Shown here one piece after another: positions 60,164 through 64,000 of a DNA stretch of 64,000 nt. The notes beneath the pieces were generated by a model. It was not told the DNA's origin. It was given only the letters and a program-made list of their open reading frames with translations, and made no database searches. Position 1 is the first letter of the stretch; each line of letters opens with the position of its first letter. This stretch comes from Streptomyces lacrimifluminis (GTDB lineage Bacteria > Actinomycetota > Actinomycetes > Streptomycetales > Streptomycetaceae). The DNA lies in contig NZ_BMMU01000001.1 of the NCBI RefSeq assembly GCF_014646095.1, forward strand, positions 620,001-684,000, in the 5' to 3' direction. A program made the position numbers and the translations under genes.

Positions 60164-61653
60164 AACGCACCACCATCTCCCTGATCGCCGGCACGACCGC
60201 GCTCGCCGCCGTCACCGGCTTCGCCTCGCTCAGCACCCCGGACGCGTCCGACGCGGACACGGCCAAGGCCGCCGCCCAGCTGCCCGTGGAGCGCACGAGC
60301 CTGCTCTGCCCGGCTCCCAGCACGTCCGACCTCGCGGAGACGACGTACACGTCCTTCACGCCCGTCACGGAGGGCACCGGGAGCGACGGCAAGGCCGAAC
60401 TGGCCGCCGCCACCGCGGAGTCGGCCACCGGGGCCAAGGGGAAGGGCACGCCGAAGGCCACCAAGCCCGTCCTCACCCCCGGGGAGCCCGGCAAGTCCGT
60501 CACCGGTGACGCCTCGGGCGGTGACACGCCCGCGCTCGTCGGCACCGCCGAGGGAAAGCTGGCGCCGGGCTGGACCGTGCAGGAGACCACCCAGGTCGCC
60601 GCAGGCACCGGACGCGGCCTGCTGGGCGTCAACTGCACCGTCCCGGACACCGAGTTCTGGTTCCCGGGCGCCAGCACCGCCGCCGACCGCACGGACTACG
60701 TGCACCTGACCAACCCGGACGACTCCGCCGCTGTCGTCGACATCGAGCTGTACGGCAAGGACGGCAGCCTCAAGTCCGAGGTGGGCGAGGGGATCACGGT
60801 TCCGCCGCACGGCAGCGAGCCGATTCTGCTGTCCACGCTCACCGACGGACCGCAGGCCGACCTCACCGTGCACGTGAGCGTGCGCAGCGGCCGGGTCGGC
60901 GCCGCCGTCCAGGCCCTGGACGCGAAGACCGGCGGCGACTGGCTGACCGCGTCCGCGGAACCGGCGGGCAGCCTGGTCCTGCCGGGCATCCCCAAGGACG
61001 CCACCTCCGTGCGCCTGATCGCCTTCACGCCCAGCGACAGCGACGCCGACCTGAAGGTGCGCCTCGCCTCCCCGACCGGCCTGATCACCCCGGTCGGCGC
61101 CGAGACGCTGCACATCAAGGCGGGCATGACGGCGGCCGTCGACCTCGGTGACCTCACGCGCGGCGAGGCGGGCTCCCTGGTGCTCACCCCGACCGACAGG
61201 GCGGTGCCGTTCGTTGCCGCCCTGGAGGTCGTACGCGGCAAGGGTGCCAAGCAGGAGACCGCTTTCATCCCGGCCACGGGCCCGGTCTCCGCGCGCGCGA
61301 CGGTCGTCGACAACACCGCCAAGGGCACCACGCTCTCCCTGACCGCCCCGGGCCGCGCCGCCCGGGTGAAGGTCACGGCATCCGCGGGCAGCGAGGGCGG
61401 TACGGCGGCGACGAAGACGTACACGATCAAGGGCGGGACCACCCAGGACGTCGAACTCCCCGCCCCGGCCGGCCTGAAGGGCACGTACGCGCTGACGGTG
61501 GAGCGGGTCTCCGGGGGACCCCTCTACGCGTCCCGGACCCTCGCGGCCCCGGCGAACGGCATCCCGGCGTTCACGATCCAGACGCTGCCGGACGACCGGG
61601 GGACGGTGGCGGTGCCGGACGCGGAGCAGGACCTGTCGGTACTGCAGAAGTGA
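60160..61653 (+). CDS. Secreted DUF5719-like protein
   Basis: 497 residues from GTG overlapping the preceding stop. A signal peptide/N-terminal anchor (1-25) is followed by a Thr/Ala/Lys-rich region and repeating beta-sandwich segments (DYVHLTNPDDSAAVVDIELYG, AALEVVRGKG, YALTVERVSGG), with two Cys (LLCPAPS, GVNCTVP). I recall this as the DUF5719 family, always next to the large GT2 gene in Streptomyces. It could be a partner in the same envelope pathway. Function unknown. Confidence 0.75.
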   Translation: MKRTTISLIAGTTALAAVTGFASLSTPDASDADTAKAAAQLPVERTSLLCPAPSTSDLAETTYTSFTPVTEGTGSDGKAELAAATAESATGAKGKGTPKATKPVLTPGEPGKSVTGDASGGDTPALVGTAEGKLAPGWTVQETTQVAAGTGRGLLGVNCTVPDTEFWFPGASTAADRTDYVHLTNPDDSAAVVDIELYGKDGSLKSEVGEGITVPPHGSEPILLSTLTDGPQADLTVHVSVRSGRVGAAVQALDAKTGGDWLTASAEPAGSLVLPGIPKDATSVRLIAFTPSDSDADLKVRLASPTGLITPVGAETLHIKAGMTAAVDLGDLTRGEAGSLVLTPTDRAVPFVAALEVVRGKGAKQETAFIPATGPVSARATVVDNTAKGTTLSLTAPGRAARVKVTASAGSEGGTAATKTYTIKGGTTQDVELPAPAGLKGTYALTVERVSGGPLYASRTLAAPANGIPAFTIQTLPDDRGTVAVPDAEQDLSVLQK

Positions 61654-61727
61654 CGGTCAGCGGGAAGTGACCACCGCCGCCCGGCGACAAAGGGGTGTCG
61701 AAGGGGGCCGCCACGTGGTGGCCGGCG

Positions 61728-62177
61728 TCAGTCCTCGCCGTACCGCGGATCCACGGTGTCCGGGGTGAGCCCCAGCAACTCGGCGACCTGCTCGACCACG
61801 ACCTCGTGGACCAGGGCCGCGCGTTCGTCGCGACCCTTGGTCCGGATCTCGACCGGGCGGCGATAGACCACCACGCGCGCGGGGTGACCCTCGCGGGCGG
61901 CGATCGTGCCCCCCAGGGGGACTGTTTGGTCGGCCCAGGCCTCGGGCGGCCCTTCGAGCTGCGGTACTTCGAGGACGAGGAAGTCGAAGTCCGCGAGCTG
62001 CGGCCACCGCCGCTCCAGCCGCTCCACGGAGTCCTGCACCAGATCCGCGAACGCCTCGGCGCGGCTCGCGGAGAGCGGAACCTGCGGCGGTGCCACGGGG
62101 CCGCGCATGCCACGGCCGTGGCGATCACGGCGGCGGGGCCCGGGGCCTGCGGCGCGGGGCGGTACGGGGTTGTCCAT
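61728..62177 (-). CDS. Metallopeptidase-family (zincin-like) protein with altered active site
   Basis: 149 residues: a basic N-terminus, then the zincin_1/DUF1025-type fold (FADLVQDSVERLERRWPQLADFDFLVLEVPQLEGPPEAWADQTVPLGGTI, VVVYRRPVEIRTKGRDERAALVHEVVVEQVAELLG). The usual HExxH reads HEVVV, so the second zinc histidine is missing. A Glu (VEQ) or other residue could substitute. It may be inactive or use different ligands. It converges with the DUF5719-like gene. The ATG at 62177 has a weak ribosome site. Confidence 0.75.
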   Translation of the reverse strand: MDNPVPPRAAGPGPRRRDRHGRGMRGPVAPPQVPLSASRAEAFADLVQDSVERLERRWPQLADFDFLVLEVPQLEGPPEAWADQTVPLGGTIAAREGHPARVVVYRRPVEIRTKGRDERAALVHEVVVEQVAELLGLTPDTVDPRYGED

Positions 62178-62540
62178 CACTGACGAAGCGTAGTCCCCGC
62201 GACCGCCGCACGGGCGCCGGGCACGCTGCGCCCGTCGGCATCGGCCGGGGGCGGACGACCCATCGACGACCTGTCGCGGGATGATCATTCCAGCCAAGGT
62301 TGGGCTCGATTTCATATGTCTCCCGGATCGCCGATGGCCGTCGATATCACGGCAATTGACCGTTTTTATGCCAACTGGCGATCGGAGCCAGCATTGTTCG
62401 GTATCTCGTAACCCGCCGTCGCTCCAGGTCAACGACGTGTCCCAGAAGACCCGTGTGGGCGGTTTCACGCCACGACACGGGAGAGTGGCCTGGTGGGGAG
62501 TCGTCGCGGCCCGCTCAAGAGTGCGGTACCGTCCAACGTC
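62178..62540. other. Divergent gap, lower GC
   Basis: 363 bp between the zincin-like and DUF3499 genes, with a notably AT-rich centre (62285-62410). Open frames there use rare codons and have no ribosome site, so I treat it as promoter/regulatory DNA. TACCGT (62527-62532) could be a -10 placing a start close to the DUF3499 GTG. Confidence 0.5.
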
Positions 62541-62912
62541 GTGAGCCCTGTACGTCGCTGTTCGCGCACCGCTTGCGGCCGTCCCGCCGTCGCGACGCTG
62601 ACGTACGTCTACGCCGACTCGACCGCGGTCCTCGGCCCCCTCGCCACCTACGCCGAACCCCACTGCTACGACCTGTGCGCCGAGCACTCCGAGCGCCTCA
62701 CCGCGCCGCGTGGCTGGGAGGTCGTCCGGCTCCTGGACAGCTCCGCTCCCGCGCGGCCCAGCGGAGACGATCTGGAAGCGCTTGCCAACGCGGTCCGTGA
62801 AGCGGCCCGCCCGCCGGGTCGCACGGCCGAGCCCGGCGGACCGCGCACGGCGGACCCGCGCGAGGTCGCACGACGCGGACATCTGAGAGTCCTGCGCTCC
62901 CCGGACAACTGA
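62541..62912 (+). CDS. DUF3499-family protein
   Basis: 123 residues from GTG. VRRCSRTACGRPAVATLTYVYADSTAVLGPLATYAEPHCYDLCAEHSERLTAPRGWEVVRL is the conserved actinobacterial DUF3499 domain, with C-x4-C and C-x3-C pairs that likely bind zinc. A variable Arg-rich tail follows (about 80-123). Always close to manB in Streptomyces, as I recall. Function unknown. Confidence 0.85.
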   Translation: MSPVRRCSRTACGRPAVATLTYVYADSTAVLGPLATYAEPHCYDLCAEHSERLTAPRGWEVVRLLDSSAPARPSGDDLEALANAVREAARPPGRTAEPGGPRTADPREVARRGHLRVLRSPDN

Positions 62913-63033
62913 GCCGCCAAAGCCGTGTTCGGCCCCTTCCCCCTCCACGCGCCCAAGGCCCCGCCGTCACCTCGTGCTCCGGCGCCCGCCAGGTAGTTTG
63001 GGGCGACCGATGGGACTTTCGGAAGGGTTGGCC

Positions 63034-64000
63034 GTGTCTGCAGATCTGTCGCAGCTCGTGAAGGCGTACGACGTACGTGGTGTGGTCCCGGACCAGTGGG
63101 ACGAGCCGCTGGCGGAACTGTTCGGCGCGGCCTTCATCCAGGTGACCGGGGCGGACGCGATCGTGGTCGGACACGACATGCGGCCCTCGTCGCCCGGCCT
63201 GTCGCGGGCCTTCGCGCGCGGGGCGGCGGCGCGCGGCGTCGACGTGACCGAGATCGGGCTGTGTTCCACGGACCAGCTCTACTACGCTTCGGGCGCCTTC
63301 GACCTGCCCGGTGCCATGTTCACCGCCTCGCACAACCCGGCCCGGTACAACGGCATCAAGATGTGCCGGGCGGGCGCCGCACCGGTCGGCCAGGACACGG
63401 GCCTCGCCGACATCCGTGAACTGGTGGAGTCCTGGCTGGACTCGGGCGTACCGGAGCGGGAGCCCGTGACACCGGGAACGATCACGCGCCGGGACACATT
63501 GGAGGACTACGCGGCACACCTCCGCTCGCTCGTCGACCTGACCTCCGTCCGCCCCCTGAAGGTCGTCGTCGACGCGGGCAACGGCATGGGCGGCCACACG
63601 GTCCCGACGGTCTTCGCCGGGCTGCCCCTCACCCTCGTCCCCATGTACTTCGAACTGGACGGCACGTTCCCGAACCACGAGGCCAACCCGCTCGACCCGG
63701 CCAACCTCGTGGACCTCCAGAAGCGCGCCCGTGAGGAGAACGCCGACCTCGGCATCGCCTTCGACGGCGACGCGGACCGCTGCTTCGTCGTCGACGAACA
63801 CGGCGACCCGGTCTCGCCGTCGGCGATCACGGCCCTGGTCGCCTCCCGCGAACTGGCCCGCCACGGCGGTTCCGGCACGGTCATCCACAACCTGATCACC
63901 TCCTGGTCGGTCCCGGAGGTCGTCCGCGAAGAGGGCGGCACACCGGTGCGCACGCGCGTGGGCCACTCCTTCATCAAGGCCGAGATGGCACGCACGGGTG
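63034..64000 (+). CDS. manB: Phosphomannomutase (3' end outside window)
   Basis: Alpha-D-phosphohexomutase that converts mannose-6-phosphate to mannose-1-phosphate. About 322 residues are visible and the frame runs off the window. AYDVRGVVPDQWDE at the N-terminus, MFTASHNPARYNGIKMC with the phosphoserine (active site), VVVDAGNGMGG, and the Mg-binding loop AFDGDADRCFVVDEHG are all canonical. The start GTG at 63034 has GGAAGGG 6 bases upstream; an ATG at 63010 is in frame but lacks one. Together with the guanylyltransferase at 49690 it can make GDP-mannose. The symbol manB follows Streptomyces usage. Confidence 0.93.
   Translation, partial: MSADLSQLVKAYDVRGVVPDQWDEPLAELFGAAFIQVTGADAIVVGHDMRPSSPGLSRAFARGAAARGVDVTEIGLCSTDQLYYASGAFDLPGAMFTASHNPARYNGIKMCRAGAAPVGQDTGLADIRELVESWLDSGVPEREPVTPGTITRRDTLEDYAAHLRSLVDLTSVRPLKVVVDAGNGMGGHTVPTVFAGLPLTLVPMYFELDGTFPNHEANPLDPANLVDLQKRAREENADLGIAFDGDADRCFVVDEHGDPVSPSAITALVASRELARHGGSGTVIHNLITSWSVPEVVREEGGTPVRTRVGHSFIKAEMARTG

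Noticed and set aside
62281..62544. 87-codon ORF in the divergent gap before DUF3499
   Set aside because: AT-rich with rare codons (ATA, TTT, CAT, TGT), no ribosome site and no similarity; treated as promoter DNA.
1..64000. CRISPR arrays, rRNA, tRNA, insertion sequences, known riboswitches
   Set aside because: Scanned the gaps by eye; no regular direct repeats with spacers, no T-loop motifs (GGTTCGAATCC-like) and no transposase motifs seen. A covariance-model search could still find small RNAs.

Overview
This is a chromosomal window of a high-GC filamentous actinomycete, almost certainly Streptomyces. GC-rich third codon positions, frequent GTG/TTG starts, translationally coupled overlaps of 4 bp, and hallmark genes support this: WhiB, a SARP regulator, XRE/DUF397 pairs and F420 biosynthesis. 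From memory, untested here, the gene order follows the S. coelicolor core segment between the hut genes and manB (about SCO3070 down to SCO3028), read in reverse, with one obvious accessory insertion. I saw no rRNA, tRNA, CRISPR array, IS element or phage gene.

Layout. 1-2444: histidine utilisation (hutF, cut by the window edge; hutI). 2455-7570: a secreted metalloprotease-like protein, a membrane protein fusing a sigma-like/zinc anti-sigma-like cytoplasmic part to an exported ricin-type lectin, then a SigB-family sigma factor (sigI) divergent from its anti-anti-sigma (arsI) and anti-sigma (prsI) genes. 7740-11873: a four-gene surface operon with two sortase-type anchored proteins (LPQTG, LANTG), a DUF916/WxL-like protein and a membrane-anchored Ig-like protein. 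11967-13727: three tiny overlapping ORFs divergent from an XRE/DUF397 pair. 13785-17750: a POT peptide transporter and a two-component system. 17782-22970: GtrA, purK-purE, an M19 dipeptidase and a second M19 homologue that has lost its metal ligands. 23034-27839: VOC protein and a decayed copy, CGNR regulator, UDP-glucose dehydrogenase, acyl-CoA dehydrogenase, IclR regulator.

28094-37202 is the accessory block and the best candidate for an undescribed system: a large SARP regulator, a 28-residue peptide not expected from routine gene calling, a cobalamin-dependent radical SAM enzyme with a CX7CX2C cluster motif, an uncharacterised partner, a small membrane protein, an HTTM (gamma-carboxylase-like) membrane protein, a class I methyltransferase and an MFS exporter. 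It reads as a small RiPP cluster whose peptide has a Val/Ile-rich C-terminus suited to radical C-methylation.

37306-50772 is dominated by cell-envelope assembly: five LytR-CpsA-Psr proteins, two glycan-related glycosyltransferase/nucleotidyltransferase genes, a TIGR03089-type protein and a PGRP-type amidase. 51230-64000 holds an AlkA-like glycosylase, fbiB-fbiA (coenzyme F420), a cysteine-dioxygenase-like cupin, whiB with a clear upstream promoter, a very large glycosyltransferase membrane protein coupled to a secreted DUF5719-like protein, a zincin-like small protein lacking the second HExxH histidine, a DUF3499 protein and the start of manB (phosphomannomutase).
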